Source: Marinactinospora thermotolerans DSM 45154
GTDB taxonomy: Bacteria > Actinomycetota > Actinomycetes > Streptosporangiales > Streptosporangiaceae
NCBI RefSeq assembly: GCF_900167435.1
Contig: NZ_FUWS01000010.1
Location: 62,001-126,000, forward strand
Direction: 5' to 3'
DNA: 64,000 nt
The notes under the pieces are model-generated. The model had not been told where the DNA came from. It saw only the letters and a program-made list of their open reading frames with translations, and made no database searches. This document shows, piece after piece, positions 17,242 through 25,785 of this stretch. The position numbers and the translations under genes were made by a program. How positions within the stretch are numbered: the first letter of the stretch is position 1; each line of letters opens with the position of its first letter.

Positions 17242-20200
17242 TCAGCCCTTCTCGGTGGTGGACACGGGCGGGTCGAGCAGCAGTACGGAAGGCACACGGT
17301 CGGGTGCTGCCAGACGCAGCATGTGCATGCCGGTACCGGCGATGCCGAGCATGAGCCCCGGGAAGAAGCGAGTGGAGTCGCCCTCGCCGGATTCGAGGTG
17401 GCGCCACTGGGCCTGGGCCTGGACGTTGGCCTCCATCCGGAACGCGGGCTCGTCCTTGAGCTCGGCGAAACGCAGGAAGAGTTCGGCGTTGCCCGACCGA
17501 CCGTGGCACAGGGTGTCGTTGCGGAGCCGAGGGAAGTTCCGCATGGTCGCGGCCAGCGCCTGGCGTGCCTCGAGCAGCAGGCCCTCGTCATCGCGGCCGA
17601 GCGCCGCCCAGCCGGTGATGCGGCTCAGCCCGATGCCGGCGGCGCCGTTGCACCAGGCGTTGGCGTAGTGCCGGCCGCCGCGCGCCACCCCTCCGCCGAG
17701 GGTGCGCAGGTCGTACCAGTCGTGCTCGGTGGAATCGAAGTGGCGGGCCTCGTAGGCGAAGGCCCGTCGGCCCGCCTCGACGTAGTCGCCACGGTCGAGG
17801 AAGGCCCCCAGCGTGATCAGCGACCATCCGATGCCGGCGCTGCCGTGGGCGAATCCGGTGAGCGGGACCGGGTTGCTCTCGGGCGGGAAGGGAGGCCAGG
17901 TCAGCGCCTCGCCATCGGCCTCGGCGGTGCGCAACAGGTGGTCGGCGCATTGCCGGGCGGTGTCGAGACCGTTGCCGTCGGTGGCCGCCGCCAGGCCGAG
18001 CAGGATCGGGATGAGCCCGGCCGCTCCTCCGAAGAGGTCGAGGTGGCGGTCGGCGTCGATGCGGTCGGGCAGCTCACGGCCGAGCCGGACGGCTCGTTCG
18101 AGCAGAGCCGGATCGTCCCACAGGCGCGAGAGGTGGGTGAGCAGGTAGATGAGCCCGCCCATCCCCTGGAAGGCACCGATCCTGTCGGTGTCGCAGGCCG
18201 TGACGGCGTGGGCCAGCGCGCGTTCGGCCGCCCGTCGGAACTCGGGCCGCGGGACGAGGGAGTCGAGGTGGGCGAGGAACAGGGCGATACCCGCCGCCCC
18301 GTGGTAGAGATCGCCCTCGACGTCGACCTTGACGGTGCGTCCGTCGCTGACGTCGTAGGAGGTCCACGGGGCGGAGGCGGTGGGTTCGCGCAGGGCCGCG
18401 CAGAGGCGGTCGCCGACCTGGGCGGCCTTGTCCAGGCAGGCCGCGACAAAGGAGGGGCTGGTGATCTCGCCGGTGGACAGGCTCGCGGTGATGTAGTGGT
18501 GTTGCCGGCCGCGGTCGGTGTCGGACAACCGGCCGATGCGCTCGGTGACGTGTTCGAGCGGGGAGAGTTCGAGGTAGCCGGGGATCTCGCCGCGGTGGTC
18601 GTGGACGAGGTCGCGGCGCGTGGCCTGCACGGAGAACAGGGGGACGTCCAGCCGCCACAGGGAGCCGAGTTCGTGCTCGACGAGGATCCCTCCGTCGTCC
18701 CAGGCGCGGGGGAAGGTCCGGACGACGCTGTTGAGGAGGTCCACCTCGAGCGGGTCGCTCAGGGCCTTGGGGTGGCGGGCCGACATGAGCGCCTGGGCGT
18801 ACACCTGGGTGCTGCGGTTGATGAAGCGGACGGAGACACCGGTGAAGACCTCGGTGACGTGGCGGGCGGCGTCGGGACGGCGGAACCACTCGTAGACGCG
18901 GGCGAACCCGTCGGCGATGGCGTCGGCGTGCTCATCCGGCTGGACCAGCTGCTCACCGAGGAAGACACGGTTGGCCGCGTCGGGGTGGACCTCGACACCG
19001 GTGCGGTGGACGACGCCGGCGCGGAAGCTGAGCCGCTCGTCGCCGATGCGCGGGACGGCCACCGGCATCTCATACGAGGTGCCGCCGGTGTAACCGCTGA
19101 TGCGCATGGTGGCGGGCCCTCCGCGCGCCTGGGAATCGGGCCATTCGAGCAGTCCCGTGCTGAAGACGGAGTCGAGCAGGGTGCCGGACTTGTTCCCCTG
19201 TCCCTTGGGACGCACCCCGAGCACGGTCTCGCAGTCGCAGATGTAGGCGTTCCCGTCCGCGACGATGACGTTCTCGAAGTGGAGGTCGCCGCCTCCCAGG
19301 GCGTGGAAGACGCCGAGATAACCGCCGAGTTGGCGGTAGATGCGCTTGACCTGTTCCGAGGTACGGACCCGATTGCGCCCGGAGGGGATGAGCGCTTCGT
19401 AACCGTAGCCGTCCCGGGGCAGCACATGGCGAGTGGCGAAGTCGAGGGCGCCGTCCTCGGTGATGCGGGACAGCAGCTCCTGCATGGCCGACTCGGCGGC
19501 GATGCAGCGCGGTTTGTAGACGACGGTTCCGGTCCCCCCGTCGGCGAGTTCGACGTCGACGAACGCGACGCTGCGCGCGCCGGCGTGCGGGTCGGAGCGT
19601 CCGAGGCGCACGGCGCGCACGCCCGTGACGGGCCGGTCGAAGAAGGCCCGGGAGAGAAGGGGGCCGTCGGCTGCGAGGTGAGCGGTGAGGTCCCGGCCGT
19701 AATCGGCGAGAAGCCGGGTGACGTGGGCCAACCATCGTCCCAGTACCGGGAAGCGGAGGTAGAAGGCGTGGTAGGAGGAGGCGTCGCCGAAGGTGGAGTC
19801 GAGGTAGCCGAGGTAGTCGTCACGGGAGGCCCGGTCGGGATCGATCCCGGCCTGGGCGCAGTGGACCTTGGCGTCGGCCTCGACGGCCCAGGCCAACGCG
19901 AGTTCGAACCGGTCGAGCAGGTGGCGTTGGAAGCCCTCGACGACGCCGGGGGCGGCGGGAGCGGTGTCGGGCCTGCGCGGCCCGCGCAACCGGCGGCCGA
20001 GTTCGAGGAGGAACGGTTCGCAGGCCTTGGCCAACCGTCCGTAGTAGGTGTCGAAGTCGCGCCACCCTGCGTCGGGGTCCTCGCCCGCGTCGAACCCCTC
20101 AAGGGCCGACCGGTAGGTGGGCAGCCATTCGCCGTGGATGTCGCCGAGGAGCTCGCGTAGCTTCGCGGCGGAGTCCTCCGAGGAGTCGAGGGCGAGTTCG

Positions 20201-20451
20201 TGCCGCCGGTAGTCGGTCAGGACGCGGACCAGCTCGTCCTTGTCGTAGCGGGGCGGGGTCGGTACGTGGTGGACCTCGCGGGCGGCCTTGAGGGCGAGCC
20301 GGCCCGCGATGCGGCCGATCCGCCAGGTGTCGAGAGGGCCGAGGTCGGTGGGGGCCGTCGGGGGAGGCCCACCAAGGGATTCGACGACACGCATGCGCTC
20401 CGCCAGGTTGCAGGCGCGGGCCGCGATATCGACTGGGTGGGCGTTTCCCAT
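17242..20451 (-). CDS. lanM: class II lanthipeptide synthetase LanM
   Basis: 1069-residue bifunctional enzyme that dehydrates Ser/Thr and forms the thioether rings of the precursor at 20577-20816. The N-terminal dehydratase domain has TVVYKPRCIAAE, GGDLHFENVIVADGN (near residue 387) and ICDCETVLG, the kinase-like active-site blocks. The C-terminal cyclase domain carries the zinc ligands in WCNGAAGIG (about residue 934) and LCHGRSGN (about 983), and FAHGSAGIGWS. The length is typical of LanM. ATG 20451 has GAGGAG eight bases upstream. It lies 125 bases after the precursor gene, behind a hairpin, and 9 bases before the hydroxylase gene. Confidence 0.96.
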   Translation of the reverse strand: MGNAHPVDIAARACNLAERMRVVESLGGPPPTAPTDLGPLDTWRIGRIAGRLALKAAREVHHVPTPPRYDKDELVRVLTDYRRHELALDSSEDSAAKLRELLGDIHGEWLPTYRSALEGFDAGEDPDAGWRDFDTYYGRLAKACEPFLLELGRRLRGPRRPDTAPAAPGVVEGFQRHLLDRFELALAWAVEADAKVHCAQAGIDPDRASRDDYLGYLDSTFGDASSYHAFYLRFPVLGRWLAHVTRLLADYGRDLTAHLAADGPLLSRAFFDRPVTGVRAVRLGRSDPHAGARSVAFVDVELADGGTGTVVYKPRCIAAESAMQELLSRITEDGALDFATRHVLPRDGYGYEALIPSGRNRVRTSEQVKRIYRQLGGYLGVFHALGGGDLHFENVIVADGNAYICDCETVLGVRPKGQGNKSGTLLDSVFSTGLLEWPDSQARGGPATMRISGYTGGTSYEMPVAVPRIGDERLSFRAGVVHRTGVEVHPDAANRVFLGEQLVQPDEHADAIADGFARVYEWFRRPDAARHVTEVFTGVSVRFINRSTQVYAQALMSARHPKALSDPLEVDLLNSVVRTFPRAWDDGGILVEHELGSLWRLDVPLFSVQATRRDLVHDHRGEIPGYLELSPLEHVTERIGRLSDTDRGRQHHYITASLSTGEITSPSFVAACLDKAAQVGDRLCAALREPTASAPWTSYDVSDGRTVKVDVEGDLYHGAAGIALFLAHLDSLVPRPEFRRAAERALAHAVTACDTDRIGAFQGMGGLIYLLTHLSRLWDDPALLERAVRLGRELPDRIDADRHLDLFGGAAGLIPILLGLAAATDGNGLDTARQCADHLLRTAEADGEALTWPPFPPESNPVPLTGFAHGSAGIGWSLITLGAFLDRGDYVEAGRRAFAYEARHFDSTEHDWYDLRTLGGGVARGGRHYANAWCNGAAGIGLSRITGWAALGRDDEGLLLEARQALAATMRNFPRLRNDTLCHGRSGNAELFLRFAELKDEPAFRMEANVQAQAQWRHLESGEGDSTRFFPGLMLGIAGTGMHMLRLAAPDRVPSVLLLDPPVSTTEKG

Positions 20452-20542
20452 ACTGGGGGCTCCTCGGTGGACGACGAAACGGCGGAAACACGCGGAACGG
20501 ACTCCGAGGGGTGGCGATCCGGCACCACCGGCCCGCCACCCC

Positions 20543-20569
20543 GCCGGCGCGGGGTCACCCCGCGCCGGC
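20543..20569 (-). terminator. hairpin between precursor and lanM (attenuator)
   Basis: A perfect 12-bp stem (20543-20554 with 20558-20569) with a TCA loop begins 7 bases after the precursor stop codon. It probably terminates most transcripts so that precursor mRNA exceeds synthetase mRNA, a common arrangement in lantibiotic operons. Confidence 0.75.
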
Positions 20570-20576
20570 TCTCCGG

Positions 20577-20816
20577 CTACTTCGTGGTGCCGTCGCAGGC
20601 GATGGTGAAGGGGCCGAAGCTGCAGGTGCTGGCGCAGGCGTAGATCTCGCTGGCGACAACGGCCTCGGTGAAGGCCTCGATCGCCTCGTGGTCCTGCCGC
20701 TCGACCGCGCCGGGCAGCGACTCGACCGAGAGGCCGAAGGCCGCGGGGTCGGCGAGCAGGACGCTGCGGAACTCGTCGTCGACGACGGCCTGCTGGAGGG
20801 TCATGGTCATGGACAT
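20577..20816 (-). CDS. lanA: cinnamycin-family lanthipeptide precursor
   Basis: 79 residues: a 60-residue leader ending IYA, then a 19-residue core CASTCSFGPFTIACDGTTK. The core has the cinnamycin/duramycin pattern: Cys1, Cys5, Ser6-Phe-Gly-Pro, Thr11, Cys14, Asp15, Thr18, Lys19. The leader (FRSVLLADPAAFG, VERQD) resembles the cinnamycin leader, and the IYA end matches its AXA cleavage site. Expected product by analogy: methyllanthionines 1-18, 4-14 and 5-11, a 6-19 lysinoalanine bridge and 3-hydroxy-Asp15. Such peptides bind phosphatidylethanolamine. AAGGAG lies five bases before ATG 20816. Position 4 is Thr (Ser in cinnamycin), and Ser3 and Thr17 add further hydroxyl residues. Confidence 0.97.
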   Translation of the reverse strand: MSMTMTLQQAVVDDEFRSVLLADPAAFGLSVESLPGAVERQDHEAIEAFTEAVVASEIYACASTCSFGPFTIACDGTTK

Positions 20817-20851
20817 GGAGACTCCTTCTCGTGGTGTGACCTGACCGTTGG

Positions 20852-21217
20852 TCAGGTGGTCTGCTCGGGCTTCACGGCGACCAGCTTCATACCGCTCTGC
20901 TGCTCGACGTTTCTGAGTTCTTGGATGGCGGCACTCATGTTGTCGCTATTGCTCTGCCAGTCGACCAACTCCTTCACCTGGGGTGACAGGTCGTCGCGCC
21001 TCCAGAGGGTTTCGAGCCACTCCTTGGCGGTGTGCGGGTGGAGGTCTGATATGGGCGTGATCTGGGCGAGCAGAGGCTCCTCGTGCAGCGCGAGCGCGAT
21101 CTGGAGGGCCTCGCGAAGCTTTCCGTCAGGTGGGAGAAGCGAGCACAGAATCATCAGACTCTGAATCTGACGAATAGTGTGGACGCCTTCATATATGGTG
21201 GGAGGCTTTACCGTCAT
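20852..21217 (-). CDS. DurN/Cinorf7-like lysinoalanine-forming protein
   Basis: 121-residue soluble helical protein, first gene of the lanthipeptide operon and 35 bases before the precursor gene. Size, position and the blocks TIYEGVHTIRQIQSL, EEPLLAQITPISDLHPHTA and GMKLVAVKP fit DurN (duramycin) / Cinorf7 (cinnamycin), which joins dehydrated Ser6 to Lys19 through a lysinoalanine bridge. ATG 21217 has AAGG six bases upstream. No membrane segment or signal peptide. Assignment rests on context plus recognised similarity; a structural alignment to DurN would settle the catalytic residues. Confidence 0.88.
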   Translation of the reverse strand: MTVKPPTIYEGVHTIRQIQSLMILCSLLPPDGKLREALQIALALHEEPLLAQITPISDLHPHTAKEWLETLWRRDDLSPQVKELVDWQSNSDNMSAAIQELRNVEQQSGMKLVAVKPEQTT

Positions 21218-21304
21218 CAGCCACCTTCCTCACTGGTCAGGACAGACCAAACAAAGGTTCCGGAAAATCCCGCTTTTCACCGTTCCCCTACATCGCGCAA
21301 AGTA

Positions 21305-21350
21305 AATATAAGCAGCCCAGGCTTTCAGTGGACTTTCTCTCCACTTACAC
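21305..21350 (-). promoter_or_regulatory. lanthipeptide operon promoter with SARP heptads
   Basis: On the minus strand three heptads GTGTAAG (21344-21350), GAGAAAG (21333-21339) and CTGAAAG (21322-21328) repeat every 11 bases with 4-base spacers TGGA and TCCA. They share G3, A5, A6 and G7. A -10-like TATATT (21305-21310) follows 11 bases on. Direct heptads at 11-bp period next to the -10 are the known layout of SARP-activated promoters. The site lies in an A/T-rich island, about 90 bases before the first structural gene. Confidence 0.7.
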
Positions 21351-21470
21351 TCGGCAGCACATTTCCCAGTAAATCGATAGGAAATATGAGCGAACTTTTT
21401 CAAGCTTCGAGAAAAAACGGCCGGATGTCAATTTTAGAGAACTAGGAAACTATCGTCGCCATATTGGCGT

Positions 21471-22235
21471 TCAGTCCGGTTCGCCCCGAAGAATGGACAG
21501 GTGCAGGTCACGCAGCTGCCGGCCGGGGTCCATCCCCATCTCCTCGCGCAAGCGCCCACTGATCTCACCGAACGCCTCAAGCGCCTCGACACGGCGCCCG
21601 CAACGGCACAGACAGACGATGAGCTGATACCAGAACCGCTCATGGAAGGGGTAGCGGCGGACGAGCTCCCGCAGTTCACCGACGAGCTCGTCGTAGCACC
21701 CTCCCGCCATGCTGATCTCATGCCGGCGCTCGCGCACCCGCAGCCACTCCTCGGTGATCCGGGGAACGACGTCGCGGTGGAGGGAGGCGGAGCGGACGTC
21801 CGGCAGCATCGGGCCGCGCCACAGTTCCACCGCGCGGTCCAGGGCCATACGCTCCGCCGCCTGGTCGCCCCGCTTCGCCGCGGCGTGCGCCGCGCCGCTG
21901 TGGGCGCGAAAGCGCAGGAGATCCAGTTCCTCGGGTCCCACCTCGATGAGATAGCCGGCGGCGGTGGTGCGGATGAGGCCGGAGGGGCCCGCTCCACGGG
22001 AGTCGAGGGTCGCGCGCAACCTGGTGAGACAGGTGTGCAGGGCAGCGCGGGGGCTGTCCGGCCGCACGTCGTCCCACAGGAGGCCGACCAGTTCCTCCAG
22101 CGACACCACGGTGTTGGGCGCGAGCAGGAGCGCGGACAGCAGTACCCGCTGTTTACCGGCGGGAATGCGGACCGGTCCGCTCTGCGAGGTGACGTCAAGA
22201 GGGCCGAGAACGCGAAATTCCAGCCGGTGGGCCAT
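21471..22235 (-). CDS. SARP family (BTAD) transcriptional activator
   Basis: 254 residues: an OmpR-type winged-helix DNA-binding domain (FRVLGPLDV, GKQRVLLSALLLAPNTVVS, HTCLTRLRATL) followed by the bacterial transcriptional activation domain (RFRAHSGAAHAAAKRGD, ALDRAVELWRG, RRYPFHERFWYQLIVCLCRCGRR). This is the short SARP form, as for CinR1 of the cinnamycin cluster. ATG 22235 (MAHRLEF) is chosen because AGGAG sits eight bases upstream; ATG 22241 is too close to it. Same strand as and directly upstream of the lanthipeptide operon, whose promoter carries matching heptads, so it is the likely pathway activator. Confidence 0.92.
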   Translation of the reverse strand: MAHRLEFRVLGPLDVTSQSGPVRIPAGKQRVLLSALLLAPNTVVSLEELVGLLWDDVRPDSPRAALHTCLTRLRATLDSRGAGPSGLIRTTAAGYLIEVGPEELDLLRFRAHSGAAHAAAKRGDQAAERMALDRAVELWRGPMLPDVRSASLHRDVVPRITEEWLRVRERRHEISMAGGCYDELVGELRELVRRYPFHERFWYQLIVCLCRCGRRVEALEAFGEISGRLREEMGMDPGRQLRDLHLSILRGEPD

Positions 22236-22639
22236 ATCCATCACTCCTCTCCCTTGCCGGAGCAAGGTGTTTCCGGAAATCGGTGACCACAACCGGATCG
22301 GGGATATGAAGACATCCGCCACCCTCGTGGCCGGAAGCGAATTTTAGTCATCGACCACGCCCACGGTTCCGTTCCCGAAGGAGCGGGGGGATTCACACAT
22401 TTTCCCTGCCGTGTTCACGCTGGAATGTCAGAGGTCATCCCAGGATCGGCCTCGTTTCCGGACGGTCTTCGGCCGGACCTCCCGAATTCCGTCCCGCCCC
22501 AGGCCCGAATTCGGGGACCGCCGGGAGGCGATACGGCTAGGATCGTCCCGGGACGACGATGACGACGGGTGAGGTGAGCGGTGCGCGACCCCGATTCCGT
22601 CACGGCCGGACCGGTGCGCCCCCGTCCCCCACACGGCCG
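22236..22639. other. divergent region SARP gene / DedA gene
   Basis: About 400 bases. The part next to the SARP gene is comparatively A/T-rich (22260-22345, 22390-22430) and probably holds its promoter. The part from 22559 is open in the DedA frame, but start codons there lack ribosome sites. No other gene seen. Confidence 0.4.
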
Positions 22640-23317
22640 ATGACCTCCTCCGGCGACCTGCTCGCCGACCTGCCCACGCCCCTGCTCCTCCCCGCCCTGG
22701 GGCTGTTCGTGCTCGCCGAGACCGCGCTGCTGCCCGGGGTCGTGGTCCCCAGCCTGGCCATCATGCTGACCGCCGGCCTTCTCGCGGCCACCGGGACGGT
22801 GCCGTTGGCCGCCGTCCTGGCCACCGCCGTGACGGCGGCGGTGGCCGGCGACGCCATCGGCTTCCACAGCGCTCGCCTGCTGGGGCCGCGGCTATGGCGC
22901 GGCAGCCGGTCGGAGCGGGTCCTGCGCCACCGTCAGCGCGCCGAGGAAATCATTCGCAGGTACGGCGCCTGGGCGATGTTCGTGGGGCGTTTCATCCCCT
23001 TCGTCCGAACGCTGACCCCGCATCTGGTAGGCCTCGGCGGGCTCCCCTACCGCAGGGTCGCCCCGGGGGCCGTGCTGGGGGCCGCCGGGTGGGCGACGCT
23101 GGAGATCGGCGTGGGCTACGCCGTGGGGGTCTCGGCCGCTTCCGTGGATCCGTACGTCGTCGTGCTCACCGCCGCCGCCGTGGGTCTGGCCCTGACCGGG
23201 GGATGGGCGCTGTGGCGCAGGTCGTCGCGGCCGTCCCCGAGGAGCATGGGGGCGGCGTCCGCCCCTCCTCGGCCCCCGAGGCGCGCGCCTCGTCGGACGG
23301 GACCGCCCCCATCATGA
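22640..23317 (+). CDS. DedA family membrane protein
   Basis: 225 residues with four to five hydrophobic segments. The DedA (SNARE-associated/VTT) signature is clear: the PALGLFVLAETALLPGVVVPS entry region (key residues E, PG), AGDAIGFHSARLLGP, and FVGRFIPFVRTLTPHLVGLG with its paired arginines. DedA proteins are implicated in lipid carrier or phospholipid flipping. The C-terminus is a Pro/Arg-rich tail. The start is uncertain: ATG 22640 begins just before the hydrophobic region, while ATG 22559 would add 27 residues. Confidence 0.82.
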   Translation: MTSSGDLLADLPTPLLLPALGLFVLAETALLPGVVVPSLAIMLTAGLLAATGTVPLAAVLATAVTAAVAGDAIGFHSARLLGPRLWRGSRSERVLRHRQRAEEIIRRYGAWAMFVGRFIPFVRTLTPHLVGLGGLPYRRVAPGAVLGAAGWATLEIGVGYAVGVSAASVDPYVVVLTAAAVGLALTGGWALWRRSSRPSPRSMGAASAPPRPPRRAPRRTGPPPS

Positions 23318-23389
23318 GGCTCGCGCGGGGCACAGGACCCCAGCGATCGGGGAGCCGGCCGGTCCACGCGCCGATTCGCCGGCGCCCCC

Positions 23390-24658
23390 TCACAGCGTCC
23401 CGGGGACGACCGCGGCACCCCAGACCAGGAGCGGGGCGAGCCCCACGACCAGGCCGCTGTAGGCGACCATCCGGCGGTAGAAACGGTCGCGGTCCTCGAC
23501 CTGGGCGTTGGCCAGCACCATCGCGCCGTTGGTCGAGAAGGGGCTGACGTCGACGATGGTCGCACAGGCCGCGAGCGCCGCGACGAGCCCGATGGCGCCC
23601 ACCTCACCGGTCAACAGCAGCGGCATCGCCAGGGGCAGGGTGATCCCCAGGGTCCCGATGGAGGAGCCGAACGCCGAGACGACGCCCCCGACGTAGCAGA
23701 GCAGCAGCGCGGCCACGAGCGGTACGCCCAGACCCGCGACGGCCTCCCCCGCCATGTCGATGGTGCCCGCGGAGTCGAGCACCGCCATGTAGGTCATCAT
23801 CCCGCAGACCAGGGTGATCGTGGACCAGCTGACCCGGTCGAGGATGTCGGCGTAGGACCTGGGCGCCATGAGCACCAGGACCACCCCGATGCAGATCGCG
23901 GCGAACCCGACGTCCACTCCGAATCCGGCGGCCCCCACGAACAGGGCGACCAGGCCGAGCAGGGTCGCCGCCCGCTGGAACAGGAGCGCGCGCGGCGTCC
24001 GTCCTCCCCCCGTCGCCCCGTCCGAGGTGTCCTTTTCGAGCGGAACCGAGCCCGTGGAGGAGCGCAGCAGCGGCCGGCCGAGCGTGAGGAACAGGACCAG
24101 CGCGAACGCCAGGTTGAGGGCGAAGGGGATGAGGAACAGCAGCAACGGGCTGTGCGGCAGGTCGGTCTTGGCGATCATCCCGTTGACGAACGCGCCGTAG
24201 ACGCTCAGCGGCGAGAAACCCGCCCCCAGTGCCCCGTGGACCACCATGAACCCCATGAGCAGGGGATCGATGCGGTGCCGGGCCGCGATCCCCAGGGCGA
24301 TGGGGGCGACCATCGCCACCGCCATGATCGAACCGAGGGCCATGAGCGTGGCCGCCAGGGCGAACATCAGCCACACCACCGCCCACAGCCGGCCGCGCAC
24401 CAGCCTGATCGCGGAGGAGATGATCAGGTCGACGGTCCCGTTGGCCTGGGCGATACCGAACAGGAAGGTGATGCCGCCCAGGGTGATGAACATGTCGCCG
24501 GGGAAGCCGGCGACGATGTCGTCGACGGACATGCCCAGGAGCAGGGCTCCGACGACGAACGCCGCCGCGAAGGCCATGAGGCCGAGGTTGATCGGGTACA
24601 GGGTCGCGACCACGAACATCGCGACCAGGACGGCCAGGGAGACGAGCTGAGGGGTCAC
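23390..24658 (-). CDS. SLC13/MatC-type permease
   Basis: 422 residues with about eleven membrane helices. N-terminal PINLGLMAFAAAFVVGALL and VDDIVAGFPGDMFITLGGITFLF match the dicarboxylate carrier MatC N-terminal region; the C-terminal SSIGTLGITLPLAMPLL and VDVSPFSTNGAMVLANAQ are typical of SLC13-like anion permeases. Uptake of a di- or tricarboxylate is probable, but no catabolic gene adjoins it. GTG 24658 starts at the first helix with AAGGA four bases upstream; the frame continues to 24820 without support. Confidence 0.82.
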   Translation of the reverse strand: MTPQLVSLAVLVAMFVVATLYPINLGLMAFAAAFVVGALLLGMSVDDIVAGFPGDMFITLGGITFLFGIAQANGTVDLIISSAIRLVRGRLWAVVWLMFALAATLMALGSIMAVAMVAPIALGIAARHRIDPLLMGFMVVHGALGAGFSPLSVYGAFVNGMIAKTDLPHSPLLLFLIPFALNLAFALVLFLTLGRPLLRSSTGSVPLEKDTSDGATGGGRTPRALLFQRAATLLGLVALFVGAAGFGVDVGFAAICIGVVLVLMAPRSYADILDRVSWSTITLVCGMMTYMAVLDSAGTIDMAGEAVAGLGVPLVAALLLCYVGGVVSAFGSSIGTLGITLPLAMPLLLTGEVGAIGLVAALAACATIVDVSPFSTNGAMVLANAQVEDRDRFYRRMVAYSGLVVGLAPLLVWGAAVVPGTL

Positions 24659-24978
24659 GGGGTCCTTACTCCACGTTCCGCGACGGGGCGGGGTCCGGTG
24701 GCGGGCATACCGCGGTGGCCCGGCTGGTGTCCTGTGGGGCGGACAGCGGGCCCACCGCGGTGGCGCGCGAACACGGGGGGGGATCACCCCGGACGGACGG
24801 ACGCGCGGACAAGGGAACACCGTGCTGCTGGCGGTGTTCGCGCTCTGGCACGAGGGCCGATATCACTGTTTGCGACCTGGAGCGCTATTCGCCCGATATT
24901 GCCATGGACGGGTGCGACGTTCGAATCCGGGGCCGACCCCGCGACCCGCGCGGCCCCGTTCCGCCGGAACGGCCCGAG
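24659..24978. other. intergenic region
   Basis: 320 bases between the 5' end of the permease gene and the 3' end of the TetR gene, presumably the permease promoter. No gene or repeat recognised. Confidence 0.4.
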
Positions 24979-25608
24979 TCAGTCGGAGCGCGGGGGGAAA
25001 CGGTCGGCGAGACCGTCGAGGAACGCCGAGAGGGCGAGGTCGAAGCCGTCGCCGTCGATGTGGGCGGCGTGCTCGGAGAGGCGGTGGGCCTGCGAGAGGT
25101 TGGGGTAGCGGTCCAGGTAGACGCGGACGTCATCGTCGAAGCCCCGGGCGAAGGAGTTGATGGCCGCCCCGACCACCAGGTACTTCGTCGCCGCGCCGAT
25201 CAGGGTGGCCATCCGGGGCGGCCAGCCGGCGCCGGTGAGCCCTCCGTGGACCGCGTCGGCGCGACGCAGCGACGCCTCCCGCCGCCCCGGCCCCATGGCG
25301 ATGAAGGGCACCATGTGCGGGTGCGCGGCCAGCGCGGCGCGGTAGGAGCGCGCCCAGACGGTCAGACCGTGGCGCCAGTCGCCCCCCTCGAAACCGGAGA
25401 CGTCGACCTTCTCCATGATCTCGTTGGCGATGTCGTGGAGGAGGTCGTCCTTTGTGCGGTAGTGGCCGTACAGCGAGGCGGCCTGGACACCGAGTTCGCC
25501 GGCGAGCCTGCGCATGGACAGGCCCTCCAGCCCGTCGCGGTCGACGAGGTCGAGGGCCGCGCGCCGGATGCGCTCGGGGCTGAGGATCGGCGTCTTCGGT
25601 CGGGCCAC
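24979..25608 (-). CDS. TetR family regulator
   Basis: 209 residues. The N-terminal helix-turn-helix (RIRRAALDLVDRDGLEGLSM, ELGVQAASLYGHYRTKDDLL) is typical. The C-terminal part (HPHMVPFIAMGPGRREASLR, ATKYLVVGAAINSFARGF) resembles the TetR-class ligand domain. GTG 25608 is preceded by GGAG eight bases upstream. Divergent from an acyl-CoA dehydrogenase gene 177 bases away, which it probably controls. Confidence 0.88.
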   Translation of the reverse strand: MARPKTPILSPERIRRAALDLVDRDGLEGLSMRRLAGELGVQAASLYGHYRTKDDLLHDIANEIMEKVDVSGFEGGDWRHGLTVWARSYRAALAAHPHMVPFIAMGPGRREASLRRADAVHGGLTGAGWPPRMATLIGAATKYLVVGAAINSFARGFDDDVRVYLDRYPNLSQAHRLSEHAAHIDGDGFDLALSAFLDGLADRFPPRSD

Positions 25609-25785
25609 CCGTGGTTCTCCCGTCAGATGTTCGATGTCGTCTCCCAGTATCGGGGAACCGCCCCTTGCCCGCGCGCCTTCCGTGGACCTACGCTCAAAAC
25701 CGAACAGCGTTAGTTTATGGGTCGTGCGCGCCGCCAGACCGGCACGGGAATCCGGCACGGCCCTCCCGCGGAAGGGGTCGAGACG

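Noticed and set aside
17323-20160. Open frame of 945 codons on the plus strand, antisense to lanM
   Set aside because: A shadow of GC-rich codon bias; its translation is Gly/Val/Glu-rich with no family blocks, while lanM on the other strand has all catalytic motifs.
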